From Bacteroidota bacterium (GTDB lineage Bacteria > Bacteroidota > Bacteroidia > Flavobacteriales > Flavobacteriaceae): DNA of 5,278 nucleotides. Positions 4,898 through 5,278 of this stretch are shown piece by piece. Location: contig SBFL01000258.1 in the NCBI GenBank assembly GCA_006227965.1, forward strand, positions 1 to 5,278. The letters run 5' to 3'. The position numbers and the translations under genes are program-made. Numbering within the stretch: the first letter of the stretch is position 1; each line of letters begins with the position of its first letter. The notes beneath the pieces were generated by a model that made no database searches, had not been told where the DNA came from, and was given only the letters and a program-made list of their open reading frames with translations.

Positions 4898-5278
4898 ATG
4901 AATTCCCATCGTCTTTACATTGCCGCAATCCTGTTAATACCCTGGTTTTTGGTAGCCCAGAACAACAGGAATAAAACAGAGGAAAGCTCACTTAATGGGA
5001 CTTCCTTTTTTCTTGCCGATATAAGTTTTGTCAACGATGCCTTTTTTATGGGGCGCAACGATTCCATCGCGGCACCCTATATTTTACCTTCATTTGGATA
5101 TTACGATAAGTCCGGATTCTTTGTGGATGCCTCTTTATCCTACCTTGTAAGCTCTCAGGAAAACCGTGTTGACCTGTTTCTGGGAAGTACGGGTTTTCTG
5201 TTTTCAGGGGACCCCCTTAGCGGTGGGATCTCCGGCACGGTTTACTTCTTCAACGAGGACAGTTACAACGTAAAATCA
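4898..5278 (+). CDS. Exported, probably outer-membrane protein of unknown function, C-terminus cut by window edge
   Basis: The frame is open from the ATG at 4898 to the last base, giving 127 residues. Residues 1-20 (MNSHRLYIAAILLIPWFLVA) form a Sec signal peptide ending at LVA-QNN, which supports this start. The mature part has a polar lead (NNRNKTEESS) and then repeated aromatic, alternating segments separated by Gly/Asp/Asn turns: SFFLADISFVNDAFF (36-50), YILPSFGYYD (61-70), SGFFVDASLSYLV (72-84), VDLFLGSTGFLFSG (91-104) and ISGTVYFFNEDSYNV (111-125). Such segments are typical of outer-membrane beta-strands, so a barrel is the likely fold. I do not recognise the family. The gene lies 98 nt after the DUF6799-like gene on the same strand, behind the hairpin 4818-4875. 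The leader has no Shine-Dalgarno sequence, and no convincing promoter of its own is seen, so readthrough from upstream is plausible. Confidence 0.8.
   Translation, partial: MNSHRLYIAAILLIPWFLVAQNNRNKTEESSLNGTSFFLADISFVNDAFFMGRNDSIAAPYILPSFGYYDKSGFFVDASLSYLVSSQENRVDLFLGSTGFLFSGDPLSGGISGTVYFFNEDSYNVKS

Overview
The window looks like a piece of a Bacteroidota chromosome, most likely from a marine or environmental member of the Flavobacteriaceae. Signs for this are start codons without a Shine-Dalgarno sequence but with A-rich leaders, -7 promoter boxes of the Bacteroidota form TAnnTTTG, an exported lipoprotein sulfatase, a small outer-membrane barrel, a DUF4136-type lipoprotein and a DUF6799-like secreted protein. 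Base composition is near even, judged by eye. The lineage is an inference from gene content; there is no rRNA or marker gene. I see no tRNA, CRISPR array, insertion sequence or phage gene.

Layout. (1) 1-1593, minus strand: the first 531 residues of a type I sulfatase lipoprotein, cut at its C-terminus by the window edge. (2) 1594-1771: a divergent intergenic stretch with a clear -7 box for aqpZ. (3) 1772-2461, plus strand: aqpZ, a complete aquaporin very close to E. coli AqpZ. (4) About 2486-2516: a strong hairpin that serves as a bidirectional terminator between aqpZ and the convergent genes. (5) 3779-2565, minus strand: a probable two-gene operon, a DUF4136-type lipoprotein followed after 18 nt by a small outer-membrane beta-barrel protein. 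(6) 3780-4154: a divergent control region with promoters on both strands, a 14-bp palindrome at the predicted lipoprotein transcript start, a G-rich patch, and a Crp/Fnr-spaced palindrome upstream of the plus-strand promoter. (7) 4155-4799, plus strand: a secreted protein made of two DUF6799-like units that repeat with an exact 91-residue period. (8) 4818-4875: a perfect 12-bp stem with a 34-nt loop. (9) 4898 to the window end, plus strand: the first 127 residues of an exported, probably outer-membrane protein of unknown function.

All six gene products are envelope proteins: one inner-membrane water channel, two lipoproteins, one outer-membrane barrel and two exported proteins of unknown role. 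The sulfatase and the aquaporin appear to be independent units. The divergent region 3780-4154 is the main regulatory hub: it separates the lipoprotein/barrel operon from the DUF6799-like gene and its downstream neighbour. The most interesting unexplained parts are the repeated DUF6799-like protein, the palindrome that may place it under a Crp/Fnr-family regulator, and the long-loop hairpin before the unknown exported protein.
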